NCBI GenBank assembly: GCA_030430495.1
Contig: JAUIKM010000026.1
Span: 1 to 64,000, forward strand
Length of the DNA: 64,000 nucleotides
Origin: a bacterium
GTDB lineage: Bacteria; Bacteroidota; Ignavibacteria; Kapaibacteriales; UBA7675
Reading direction: 5' to 3'
Made by a program: the position numbers and the translations under genes
Shown here: in pieces, positions 28,718 to 37,063 of the stretch
Numbering within the stretch: position 1 is the stretch's first letter
Layout: each line of letters opens with the position of its first letter
Notes under the pieces: generated by a model
The model's database searches: none
What the model saw: only the letters and a program-made list of their open reading frames with translations
What the model was told of the DNA's origin: nothing

Positions 28718-28750
28718 AGTTTTACAGCAGTTTTACGGCGGTTTTACATT
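28718..28750 (+). promoter_or_regulatory. Three tandem 11-base repeats, possible operator
   Basis: AGTTTTACAGC, AGTTTTACGGC and GGTTTTACATT follow each other without gaps, 78 bases before the start of the OlsF-like gene. The period of one helical turn puts the repeats on one face of the DNA, as in cooperative regulator sites. A role is inferred only. Confidence 0.45.
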
Positions 28751-28827
28751 CAGGTAAAGACTTCGGCTTAAACTGCAAAGATATATTCAATGTCGGTCTT
28801 CTTTAACACAGTGTCAGAGATTTGTTG

Positions 28828-30690
28828 ATGATCTATGAACAGCAGGCGGCGCGCGTGTTTCCCGGGATTAAACAGCTCAAACTGATAGATATTCGGGAGT
28901 CCGTCGACCATCCCGTGACACGAGCCTTCATTCGTCTTGCAGCGCCGCTGCTTGAGTCCCTGCTGGGACTGAAAGAATTAAACAGAGAATACTCGCGCAT
29001 CGTGGCCGAGTCCAATGATCGCGACATCCTGCAGGTAACGCTCGACGTTATGCAGTCAAGTGTTAACGTTTCGGATACGGACCTGCGCAAAATCCCCAAA
29101 CACGGCCCGTTGACGCTGGTCGCCAATCATCCCTATGGTGGTTTTGAGGGCATAGCGCTGGCGCAGCTTCTCGCGCAATTGCGTCCCGACGTGAAAATAC
29201 TCGGCAACTATTTGCTGGCGCGCATTCAAGGCATGAGTGAACGCATTATTCCGGTGGATCCATTCGGCAATCGCGCGTCCGTGCGCAAGAATGCCCAGGC
29301 CATCAAAGCGGCTGTTAACTGGGTGCGCGACGGCGGCGCTCTGCTGACTTTTCCCGCTGGTGAGGTTTCGCACTTTCGCTGGAAAGAAGGGGAAGTGAGC
29401 GACAGCGAGTGGAGTCCGCACATCGGCGCATTGATCGAATACAGCGCTTCCGCGGTTGTGCCCATCTTTATTGAAGGTCGCAACAGCTTGTTGTTTCAGG
29501 CGGCAGGCATGATCAATCCCGCGCTGCGTACGGCTCTGCTGCCGCGCGAGCTGTTAAACAAACGCAAGAGTGTGTTAAACATTCGCGTCGGCAATGTCAT
29601 CCGCGGGGCGGAGTGGCAGGGCGCCGGGACCAGCCGCGAGCTGACGGAATACCTGCGCCATCGCACCTATTTCATGCGCTATCGTCAGAGCGAAGAAGAT
29701 GTCCGGCGCATCACCTCCGTCGGAAATGAAAACATGCAGCCGCCCGCGACGCCGCTCGACGCCGCGGTGATTCGCGTCGCGGTCGACAGGCTGCCCGCCG
29801 ACGCCTTGCTGGCCTCACATTCGGAGCTGGACGTTTATGTAATGCGCGCCGCGCAGTCCGACGTCCTGATGCACGAAATTGCGCGCCTGCGCGAATTCAC
29901 CTTCCGCGAGGTTTTTGAAGGCAGCGGCAATGCGCTGGACCGCGATGAATTTGACGACACCTATTATCACCTGTTTCTGTGGAATCGCGAGCGCGGTGAA
30001 ATCGCGGGCGCTTACCGCCTGGGCTGCTGCGATGAACTGCTGCGATGGAACGGCCTCGACGGACTCTACACAAATACGCTGTTTAAGTTCGCCGACAAGT
30101 TCGCCGAACACCTGGGTGACGCGGTGGAAGTCGGCCGTTCCTTTGTGCGGCCCGAATACCAGCGCCACTTCTCAAGTCTTTCCTTGCTGTGGCGCGGTAT
30201 CGGTGAATTTCTGGTGCGCCGCCCGCGCTATCGCAAACTCTTTGGGCCGGTCAGCATCGGCAAACACTACAACCCGATGTCCCGCTCCGTTATCGTGCGT
30301 TATCTGCGTTCTCACAAACTGAACCAGACGATGGCCGCGTTAACAAGGCCGCGCAATCCCTTTGAATCGACAGCCGAAGAAACGGCGGCCGTGCCGGCGC
30401 TGCAACGCGGCATCCTCAATTCCACCGACGTCTCCAAGCTGATCGGCGACATCGAGTCCGACGGCAAGGGCATGCCGATTCTGTTGCAACACTACCTCAA
30501 GTTAAACGCGCGCGTCATGGAGTTCAACGTCGATCCGCAGTTCTCCGACGTGCTCGACGCGCTTATCTGGCTCGACCTGAACACAACGGAAGATCGCTTT
30601 CTGAAACGCTACATGGGCGCGGAGGGATTTCAGCGATTCCGCGCATGCGGCGACAATCTGATGCTACCGCAGCTGTTCGAGACCGGCTGA
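28828..30690 (+). CDS. OlsF-like double acyltransferase (ornithine/aminolipid synthesis)
   Basis: A fused two-domain acyltransferase of 620 residues. The N-terminal half is a PlsC-type O-acyltransferase with NHPYGGFEG at residues 100-108 (His101, Glu107) and the downstream FPAGEVSHF motif. The C-terminal half is an OlsB-type GNAT N-acyltransferase (RLREFTFREVFEG, EIAGAYRLG, VEVGRSFVRPEYQ). This order matches OlsF, which makes ornithine lipids by N-acylating and then O-acylating the amino acid. In Bacteroidota the same chemistry also yields glycine or serine-glycine lipids, so the amino-acid substrate is uncertain. The frame opens with TTG TTG ATG; I chose the ATG. The protein acts at the inner face of the cytoplasmic membrane. 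Three 11-base repeats upstream may be regulatory. Confidence 0.82.
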   Translation: MIYEQQAARVFPGIKQLKLIDIRESVDHPVTRAFIRLAAPLLESLLGLKELNREYSRIVAESNDRDILQVTLDVMQSSVNVSDTDLRKIPKHGPLTLVANHPYGGFEGIALAQLLAQLRPDVKILGNYLLARIQGMSERIIPVDPFGNRASVRKNAQAIKAAVNWVRDGGALLTFPAGEVSHFRWKEGEVSDSEWSPHIGALIEYSASAVVPIFIEGRNSLLFQAAGMINPALRTALLPRELLNKRKSVLNIRVGNVIRGAEWQGAGTSRELTEYLRHRTYFMRYRQSEEDVRRITSVGNENMQPPATPLDAAVIRVAVDRLPADALLASHSELDVYVMRAAQSDVLMHEIARLREFTFREVFEGSGNALDRDEFDDTYYHLFLWNRERGEIAGAYRLGCCDELLRWNGLDGLYTNTLFKFADKFAEHLGDAVEVGRSFVRPEYQRHFSSLSLLWRGIGEFLVRRPRYRKLFGPVSIGKHYNPMSRSVIVRYLRSHKLNQTMAALTRPRNPFESTAEETAAVPALQRGILNSTDVSKLIGDIESDGKGMPILLQHYLKLNARVMEFNVDPQFSDVLDALIWLDLNTTEDRFLKRYMGAEGFQRFRACGDNLMLPQLFETG

Positions 30691-31162
30691 TCGGCACTCG
30701 TGTGCGTCAGCTTTTCCGTTGAATCGGCGCGGCAGGGCGTCGGGTCGACGGCGTCCTGTTGTTTACCGGAAACCAACAGCAAGCCGCTTCGCGCCGGGGC
30801 GTTGTACTGCACCGGTTTGCGGCGCCACAACCCGCGGACTGCAAACCAATTCGACGGCTCGCGCATTCGCTCCCGCTGACAAACAAAAGCCGGCTTGAGA
30901 GGCTGTTCCGGTTTGGGAGAATGCATGTGCGAGGAGGGGGGAAGCGTCCGCAAGGCGAAAAAAGTTCGCGCGTGTTTCGTCGCAAAATGCACCTGTCTGT
31001 GAAAAAGATTGCGCTGCTCGTATCATTGTTTTAGTTTTCAAGTGTTATCAGAAAAAGGCGTAATCAGGCGGTCAAAGGCACAAAATCAGCCGTTTCGAAG
31101 CGGCTAATGTCTTATCAAACTTTTGCTTATCTTGGAATTTTGGGATCAACCTGTACAGGCAC
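30691..31162. other. Gene-free gap before the hybrid kinase gene
   Basis: No gene is recognised. It contains one exact dispersed motif on the minus strand (30877-30886). The last 60 bases are AT-rich and may hold the promoter of the receiver-kinase gene. Confidence 0.45.
30877..30886 (-). repeat. TTGTTTGTCA dispersed motif (exact copy)
   Basis: Exact core on the minus strand, followed by GCGGGAG, in the intergenic gap after the OlsF-like gene. Confidence 0.6.
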
Positions 31163-32317
31163 ATGACGTTGGTTGGTGGAAATTTGGACAGCGACAACAC
31201 CGTTTTGGTGGTCGATGACAACAAAGTCAACGTTGGAATCATCCGCCAGATGCTGCGGCGTCGCGGATTTTCCGTGCTGACCTCGGACTCCGGAGCCGAG
31301 GCGCTGGCCATTGCCCGCAAAATCAAACCAGGCATTATTCTGCTGGACATCATGATGCCGGACATGGATGGGTTTGAAACCTGTCGACAACTGAAGAACG
31401 ACGCCGCCACGGCCGACATTCCCATCATTTTTCTTTCGGCGCTGGACGACACCGACAACAAAGTGCACGCCTTTGAAGTGGGCGGTGTGGACTACATCAC
31501 CAAACCATTCCAGAAAAACGAAGTGCTGGCGCGTGTGGACGTGCACCTGCGCATGCGGCGGCTGGAGATGGAGCAGCGCCGCAATATTGAAGAACTGAGC
31601 GAGCTGAACGAAGAAAAAGACAAGATGATGCAGATTGTCTCACATGACCTGCGTTCGCCGCTGGGCGGAATCAAAGGTCTGGCGGAGATCCTGCGCGACG
31701 GGGAAGAGTCGAGCGATCCGGCAACGGTGCGCGAATTTACAGCTATGATCTGCGATTCTGTCGAGTCCCTGATCGGATTGGTCAACGACTTGCTGGACCT
31801 GGCCAAGATTGAATCGGGCGCCATGTCGCTCAATATTTCACACTATGAAATCCGCGAACTGCTGCTGCGCTGCGTCGAGTCGATCCAGATGATTTCGCTG
31901 AAAAAAGGCGTCCGGATTGACATGGATTTCCCCGACGACGAAATCATGGTGCACGGCGACAGGCCGAAGATGATGCAGGTTGTCAACAACCTGCTGTCCA
32001 ACGCCGTCAAGTTTACGCCGCACGGACAGCAGGTGAAAGTCTCGGTGAGTCTCAAAAACGCGGACACAATCGAGATTGTCGTGGCGGATACGGGAATCGG
32101 CATCCCGCAATCGATGATGCCGAACCTGTTCAACAAATTCGGCAAACACCAGCGCGAAGGCACCAACGGAGAAAAAGGCACGGGCCTCGGCATGCCGATC
32201 GTCAAGCGCTTTGTCGAGCTGCACGGCGGCGTCGTGCACGTCGTCAGCGAGGTGGACGAGGGCACCACCTTCACCATTACCCTACCAAGAGAAGCCGCCG
32301 AAAGCGCGGCGCACTGA
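31163..32317 (+). CDS. Receiver domain-histidine kinase hybrid
   Basis: A soluble signalling protein of 384 residues with the receiver first. The receiver has Asp18/Asp19, phospho-acceptor Asp62 in LLDIMMPDMDG and Lys114 in ITKPF. A short coiled coil (about 130-155) leads to a HisKA domain with His161 in VSHDLRSPLGG. A complete HATPase follows: N box VVNNLLSNAVKFTP, G1 VADTGIGIP and G2 GTGLGMPIVKRF. There is no membrane segment, so the input probably comes by phosphotransfer to the receiver from another kinase. The receiver would then control the kinase output. No partner regulator is adjacent. The next gene on the opposite strand is a SixA-type phosphohistidine phosphatase, which might act on such phosphohistidines (inference). 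Confidence 0.92.
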   Translation: MTLVGGNLDSDNTVLVVDDNKVNVGIIRQMLRRRGFSVLTSDSGAEALAIARKIKPGIILLDIMMPDMDGFETCRQLKNDAATADIPIIFLSALDDTDNKVHAFEVGGVDYITKPFQKNEVLARVDVHLRMRRLEMEQRRNIEELSELNEEKDKMMQIVSHDLRSPLGGIKGLAEILRDGEESSDPATVREFTAMICDSVESLIGLVNDLLDLAKIESGAMSLNISHYEIRELLLRCVESIQMISLKKGVRIDMDFPDDEIMVHGDRPKMMQVVNNLLSNAVKFTPHGQQVKVSVSLKNADTIEIVVADTGIGIPQSMMPNLFNKFGKHQREGTNGEKGTGLGMPIVKRFVELHGGVVHVVSEVDEGTTFTITLPREAAESAAH

Positions 32318-32400
32318 ACCCGGGATCAAAGACTCCAGCCGGGTTCCGCCCCTCCGGAGCCAGAGAACGACAGAACAATCACGTTGTCAAGTCGAGAGAT

Positions 32401-32898
32401 TTAGTCGGTCAGATTGGCGCCGAGCATCTGCGGTGAGCAGAACCAGCGCAATGCGGCGTGCAGCGGGTGCAGCCGGTAGGTGCTGATGCATGCGATGGCG
32501 CCCGGCTCGAATTCAATCTGCAGGCGTCCGTCGGCGCTCAGCGCGGCGGCCAGAATGCTGATGAGCGGGTTGTGGCTGACAAGCATGACGCAGGAGTGAA
32601 GTCCGTCCAGTTCGCGCAGCAGATCGAGCGCTTCGTCGCAGCGATTGAGCGGCCGCAGGCGCGCATCGAATTCAATGACGCTGCAGGGCCAGACGGCGGC
32701 CAGAATCTCGGCCGTCCGGCGTGCGCGGACGTAGGGGCTGCTGATAATGTGCGGCGCTTCCAGCTCGGCGGAGCGCAGGCGTTTGGCGGTTCGCAGCAGT
32801 TTGGCTTTGCCGATCGGCGTCAGCTCGCGTTCGCGGTCGTGCGAATAACGCGCAGGCGACTCGGCCTCGCCGTGACGGGCCAGGTAGAGAGTGTGCAT
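32401..32898 (-). CDS. sixA: SixA-type phosphohistidine phosphatase
   Basis: A 165-residue protein of the histidine phosphatase superfamily. The N-terminal catalytic motif is LARHGEAES (His9 as nucleophile). The conserved SSPYVRARRTAEI and the second catalytic His in LVSHNPL are present. Size and motifs fit SixA, which removes phosphate from histidine in phosphorelay proteins. It starts two bases after the stop of the PASTA-domain gene, so the two form an operon. It is convergent with the receiver-histidine kinase, a possible target. Confidence 0.85.
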   Translation of the reverse strand: MHTLYLARHGEAESPARYSHDRERELTPIGKAKLLRTAKRLRSAELEAPHIISSPYVRARRTAEILAAVWPCSVIEFDARLRPLNRCDEALDLLRELDGLHSCVMLVSHNPLISILAAALSADGRLQIEFEPGAIACISTYRLHPLHAALRWFCSPQMLGANLTD

Positions 32899-32900
32899 CG

Positions 32901-33740
32901 TCAGCGCGCCAGCGTCAGGTGAATGACCACGCCCGGTTCAACCTGCTCGCCGGAAGCCGGGAACTGGTCGATAATTGTGCCGCTCGTAAAGGGACTTTCC
33001 TCGGTGCTTTGATTGACAAAGCCGAGCGTCAGGCCGGCGGCATCGAGGATCTGTCGCGCTTCCGGCAGGGTTTTGCCAACGAAGTCTGGAACCTCGACGA
33101 ACTGGATTTCCGGCCCGAGGCTGACGACCAGATCGATCTTGTCGCCGCTGGAAAGTTTGTTGCCCGCGGGCGTGCTCTGGGAGATCACAACGCGCGCATC
33201 GAAGCGCTCGCTGTGAATGAAGTCGATATCGCCGATCTGCAGGCCGAGGCGCAGCAGCTGGATGCGCGCTTCGCGCAGGGGAGTGCCGACGATCTGCGGC
33301 ATTTCGAGGTGATCGGGGCCGCGGCTGGCGACGAGATACACTGCGCGTCCCGCTTTAACTTTTTCGCCTGCGTGCGGCGTTTGGCTGATGACCTGTCCGG
33401 CCGGAATTTTCTGGTTGTTGAGGCGTTCGGAGATGACGGGGTTGAGGTTGAATTTGCGCAGCTCGTCCATGGCGTCGAGTGTGTCGGTGGAGACGATGTC
33501 GGGAACTGTTAACAAATCATCGGAGCCGACATATGCGGGCATTACGAGGTAGTCAAAAGTGAGCGCAATCAGGAGGACCGTTCCCACCAGTGCGCCGATT
33601 AAAATCCAGTAAAATTTCTGTTCTTTTTTGTTGCGCTCCGCGGCGGCTTCGGGTTTGTGCGAATTATTGCGCGCGGCTTTTTCCCTGGCCTCGATCTCGC
33701 GCATCATTTGCTCGACGTTGTTGGTCGGCTCTAAGGACAT
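32901..33740 (-). CDS. Membrane-anchored triple PASTA-domain protein
   Basis: A 279-residue protein with a short cytoplasmic N terminus rich in charged residues, one membrane helix (WILIGALVGTVLLIALTFDY) and three PASTA domains outside. The domains begin TVPDIVSTDTLDAMDEL, EMPQIVGTPLREARIQL and EVPDFVGKTLPEARQIL. PASTA domains bind peptidoglycan or muropeptides and are usually fused to PknB-type kinases or PBPs; here no kinase or PBP domain is attached. The start MSLEPTNN is chosen because the upstream extension of the frame overlaps the divergent promoter region. It is followed directly by sixA. A role in sensing or binding the cell wall is inferred. Confidence 0.85.
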   Translation of the reverse strand: MSLEPTNNVEQMMREIEAREKAARNNSHKPEAAAERNKKEQKFYWILIGALVGTVLLIALTFDYLVMPAYVGSDDLLTVPDIVSTDTLDAMDELRKFNLNPVISERLNNQKIPAGQVISQTPHAGEKVKAGRAVYLVASRGPDHLEMPQIVGTPLREARIQLLRLGLQIGDIDFIHSERFDARVVISQSTPAGNKLSSGDKIDLVVSLGPEIQFVEVPDFVGKTLPEARQILDAAGLTLGFVNQSTEESPFTSGTIIDQFPASGEQVEPGVVIHLTLAR

Positions 33741-33753
33741 AAGTATACTTTTG
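33721..33753 (+). promoter_or_regulatory. Promoter candidate for the DHH gene
   Basis: TTGG at 33721-33724, then 21 bases, then TACTTTTG at 33746-33753, which fits TAnnTTTG. A transcript from here would have a leader of about 130 bases before the DHH gene. It overlaps the first codons of the divergent PASTA gene. This is a pattern match only. Confidence 0.35.
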
Positions 33754-33888
33754 ATCCCGGTTGAACACAGATTTGATGCAATATACGAAGAAAGCATCAG
33801 GAGTTACGGCCCTGCTGCGTATCTTGCATCTCTGATTAAACAACATTCTGCGCGGCTGCAAGGGCTGCGCGCATTGCAACACTGCTAC

Positions 33889-34941
33889 ATGACATCGATT
33901 AGCAACGAGTACACGACAGTAAAACAGATTCCGGATTACAAAACAGCCCTGGACAAATTTGCGCTTCATCTGCGGGACGAAGCGGAGCGCTACGTGTTGA
34001 CGACGCATGTCAATTCCGACGGCGACGCAATTGGTTCACAATTGGCGCTTTATCACGTTTTGCGACGCAACGGCAAACAGGTGCTGATGATTAACCCGTC
34101 GCCGGTTCCGGAGAACATGATGTTTCTGCGCGACGCGGATCGCATACGCGTGGTGGATGAGTCGCGCGATGCCGCCGAAATTCGCGGGGCGGACCGCATT
34201 GTCGTGCTGGACGTCAATTCGCCGCGTCGCCTTCCGGGCCTGGAACCCCACATTATCAATTCCTCCGCGCACAAAGTTGTCATTGATCACCATCTGGATC
34301 CGACGGACTTCGCGGACGACTATCTGGTCAACACGGACGCCGTCGCCACGAGCGAAATTCTGTGCGATCTGTTTGCAAGAATGAACGTCAGCCTGGAGGA
34401 GCCGGAGGCCGCGGCATTATACACGGCGATAATGACCGACTCGGGGAACTTCCGCTTTCCACGCGTCGACGCGGCACTGCATCGCCGCATCGCCGATCTG
34501 ATCGAAGCGGGCGCGTCGCCTTTTGAAATGTACGAGCAGGTGTACAATCAGGGCAGCCTGGAGCGCACGCGGTTGCTGGGGCGCGCACTGGCGGGCATCG
34601 AGCTTTATCACGCCGGACGCGTGGGCGTCATGCGCGTGACGGCGGCGATGAACGGGGACAACTATCCCGACGGCTCGATGACGGAGGGATTTGTCAACGA
34701 GATTCTGGCGCTGCGCGGCGTGGTTATCGGCGCGCTGATCACGGAGCGCGACGGCGAAATCAAACTTTCGATCCGCTCCAAGGGCCGACGTCCGATCAAC
34801 GAACTGGCGGCGATGTTCGACGGCGGCGGGCACATGAATGCCGCCGGCGGGCACGTGATCGGAGGAGCGATTGACGACGTTGCGGCCGACTTTGTGGAGC
34901 GTTCCGCAGCATACGTACACGAACGCGCCGCGTCGGTTTGA
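33889..34941 (+). CDS. DHH/DHHA1 phosphoesterase (NrnA-like)
   Basis: A 350-residue protein of the DHH superfamily. Metal-binding motifs are THVNSDGDAIGS (His40, Asp44, Asp46), VLDVNSP (Asp108), the signature VIDHH (Asp133-His135) and TDSGNFRFP. The C-terminal DHHA1 domain carries FDGGGHMNAAGG at 310-321. The size and arrangement match NrnA, which degrades short oligonucleotides and removes phosphate from pAp; related enzymes cleave cyclic dinucleotides. The frame is open further upstream but overlaps the divergent PASTA gene, so I chose the ATG at 33889. A strong terminator follows. Confidence 0.9.
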   Translation: MTSISNEYTTVKQIPDYKTALDKFALHLRDEAERYVLTTHVNSDGDAIGSQLALYHVLRRNGKQVLMINPSPVPENMMFLRDADRIRVVDESRDAAEIRGADRIVVLDVNSPRRLPGLEPHIINSSAHKVVIDHHLDPTDFADDYLVNTDAVATSEILCDLFARMNVSLEEPEAAALYTAIMTDSGNFRFPRVDAALHRRIADLIEAGASPFEMYEQVYNQGSLERTRLLGRALAGIELYHAGRVGVMRVTAAMNGDNYPDGSMTEGFVNEILALRGVVIGALITERDGEIKLSIRSKGRRPINELAAMFDGGGHMNAAGGHVIGGAIDDVAADFVERSAAYVHERAASV

Positions 34942-34982
34942 GCTTTTCCGGCAGGACAACTGAAAACAAGGCCATAAAACTG

Positions 34983-35026
34983 AACAGCCGCCCGCCATCA
35001 CACGATGGCGGGCGGCTGTTGTTTTT
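34983..35026 (+). terminator. Strong, probably bidirectional terminator
   Basis: Perfect 17-base arms AACAGCCGCCCGCCATC / GATGGCGGGCGGCTGTT with loop ACAC are followed by GTTTTT. On the minus strand the stem is followed by CAGTTTTAT, so it can also end the convergent aminotransferase transcript. Confidence 0.92.
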
Positions 35027-35049
35027 CAGCCTGTTGACAGACTTCCGGC

Positions 35050-36396
35050 TCAGGACATCGACTGCAGGACATGTTCGATGACCTGCATGCCTTCTTCCAG
35101 CTCGGCGTTGCTGATGTTGAGCGGCGGGCGGAAGCGCATGGAACGCTCGCCGGACGCGATCATGAGCAGGCCTTTTTCCATGCAGGCTTTGGCAAATGCG
35201 CCGCGCTGCTCGTTGCTCGGCAGGTCAAAGGCGCAGAACAGGCCGCGCCCGCGCGGGTTCGACACCAGATTCGGGTGCGTCTGCGAGAGGCTCTGCAGTT
35301 TCTGCAGCAGGCTGGAGCCGAGCGTGGCCGCATTCTGCACCAGGTTTTCATCATCGATGATTTCCAGGTAGCGCGTTGCGCGCACCATGTCCGTCAGGTT
35401 GCCGCCCCAGGTGGAGTTGATGCGGCTGGAAGCATGGAAGACATTCTTCTCGACTTCGTCGACGCGCTCGCCGGCCAGAATGCCGCAGACCTGCATCTTC
35501 TTGCCGAAGGACATCAGGTCGGGCTGAACACCAATACCCTCGTGCGCCCACATCGTACCGGTAATGCCGACGCCGGTTTGCACCTCGTCGAAAATCAGCA
35601 GGGCATCGTTTTCCAGGCAGAGCTGTTTGACGGCCGCCAGAAATTCCGTGCGGAAGTGATTGTCGCCGCCTTCGCCCTGGATCGGCTCAACGATCACCGA
35701 AGCGATGTGATCGCGATGTTCAAAGAAGGCCTGCTTGATGGCGTCCAGCGCCATTTGTTCTTCCTGCATCACCTGCGCCAGATTGGCCTCGTTCAGCGGA
35801 AAGCGCACAGCCGGGTTGTGGATGCGCGGCCAGTCGCCGAACTGCGGGAAGTACTGCGTCTTGATCGGGTCGGTGTTGGTCAGCGACATCGTGTAGCCGG
35901 TGCGTCCGTGAAAGGAATTGCGAAAGTGCATCGCCATGTGGCCGCGCTCGGATTTGTAGCCCTTTTTGAAGTTGTGCTGTACCTTCCAGTCAAAAGCGGT
36001 TTTAAGGGCGTTTTCCACCGCCAGTCCGCCGCCTTCAATATAGAAGCTGTACTTGAAGTGATCGGGCACCGCCAACTCGAAGAAGGTCTTGACAAAAACC
36101 GCCATGACCTCGGTGTAGAGGTCGGAGTTGGACGGTTTGTTGATCGAAGCCTTGCCCAGGTACTCGATGAATTCCGGGTTGTTGAGTCCCGGGTGGTTGA
36201 CGCCAATCGGCATCGAGGCAAAACAGGTGAAAAAGTCGAGGTATTTGCGGCCGTTGCGCGCGTCGACCATGTACGAGCCTTCGCTCTCGTCCAGGTCCAG
36301 CACCATGGCGAACCCGTCCGCGAGCATGTGTTGTGAAAGCACCGTGTGTACGTCATTGGCCGCTACGGCAAAGCGCGGCTTGTATGAGGAGCTCAT
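35050..36396 (-). CDS. lat: L-lysine 6-aminotransferase
   Basis: A PLP enzyme of 448 residues, class III aminotransferase. It moves the epsilon-amino group of lysine to 2-oxoglutarate, giving aminoadipate semialdehyde (piperideine-6-carboxylate). The family signature is strong: LDFFTCFASMPIGVNHPG, IEGGGLAVENALK, HFRNSFHGRTGYTMSLTNTD, VEPIQGEGGDNHF, LLIFDEVQTGVGITG and SFGKKMQVCG. The PLP lysine is in the Lys299-Lys300 pair. The start MSSSYKPRF is chosen, since the frame's upstream 42 residues are unlike the family. No other lysine-catabolism gene is adjacent, so whether it serves degradation or synthesis is open. Confidence 0.93.
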   Translation of the reverse strand: MSSSYKPRFAVAANDVHTVLSQHMLADGFAMVLDLDESEGSYMVDARNGRKYLDFFTCFASMPIGVNHPGLNNPEFIEYLGKASINKPSNSDLYTEVMAVFVKTFFELAVPDHFKYSFYIEGGGLAVENALKTAFDWKVQHNFKKGYKSERGHMAMHFRNSFHGRTGYTMSLTNTDPIKTQYFPQFGDWPRIHNPAVRFPLNEANLAQVMQEEQMALDAIKQAFFEHRDHIASVIVEPIQGEGGDNHFRTEFLAAVKQLCLENDALLIFDEVQTGVGITGTMWAHEGIGVQPDLMSFGKKMQVCGILAGERVDEVEKNVFHASSRINSTWGGNLTDMVRATRYLEIIDDENLVQNAATLGSSLLQKLQSLSQTHPNLVSNPRGRGLFCAFDLPSNEQRGAFAKACMEKGLLMIASGERSMRFRPPLNISNAELEEGMQVIEHVLQSMS

Positions 36397-37063
36397 ATAT
36401 TGTTCCTTCGATATGGATGTATCGAGTTGTCGAAAAGATGTGAAATTGTTGTGTCGCTTCGGTCCGGGCCCAGCTTCAGACATCCGGAACAACTGCGGTT
36501 CGGAGAGGGAGCAGCGCCGCAATCAGGTGTGCGTCGTTCGCCGAAGAGAGAGATAGCCCGTTGGAGTCTGGATTTGAACGAGTGCGCGATGGATGGCCAG
36601 TCCGCCCAAAAAGGATCCGCCGCGGATGGTTCCGCGGACGATTGAAACGGAGGCATGTAGTGTTCGCATTCGCATGGCGCAAGATACGTCGGCGGCCGCC
36701 AGAAGTTCAAATCAGAATGTGCTGCTTTTTTTGTTGTGACCAAATGTTGTCCGCCGGATTATCAACTCCAAACACGGTCATACATGCCTTTACAGGATTC
36801 TATTGACGAATAGATTCAACGTGCAGCAGTCGTAATTCCCGCAATTTTCGTTCCCGTAGCGACGGGCGCCGGCAAGCGTCCGCCACTGATGCGATTTTGA
36901 CAAAAAATTGGTCGGGGAGCGTGAAAGGCGTGAATTTGAATCAATATTTCCATAACTTATTGGTTTGCTCCGCAGAGCGCGATTGGTCCTTTCAGCACGC
37001 TAAATCTGCAAATAACTGAGTGTACAGATATACACAACCGTCATTCCCCGAGGAGTTACCTAG
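36397..37063. other. Divergent intergenic region
   Basis: No gene is recognised in these 667 bases. They should contain the promoters of the aminotransferase (minus) and of the membrane-protein gene (plus). The plus-strand gene has a good ribosome site (GAGGAG, 37050-37055); no promoter can be picked with confidence. Confidence 0.45.

Larger units (their letters stand above)
28367..28827. other. Divergent intergenic region, lipoprotein / OlsF-like gene
   Basis: No gene is seen. It contains an exact TTGTTTGTCA motif (28584-28593) and three tandem 11-base repeats (28718-28750) shortly before the OlsF-like gene. Promoters for both flanking genes should lie here. Confidence 0.5.

Noticed and set aside
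33628-33888. N-terminal extension of the DHH gene
   Set aside because: It overlaps the divergent PASTA gene and its promoter region and has no DHH-family similarity.
35071-36336. 421-residue plus-strand frame over lat
   Set aside because: It is a shadow of a strongly conserved aminotransferase.
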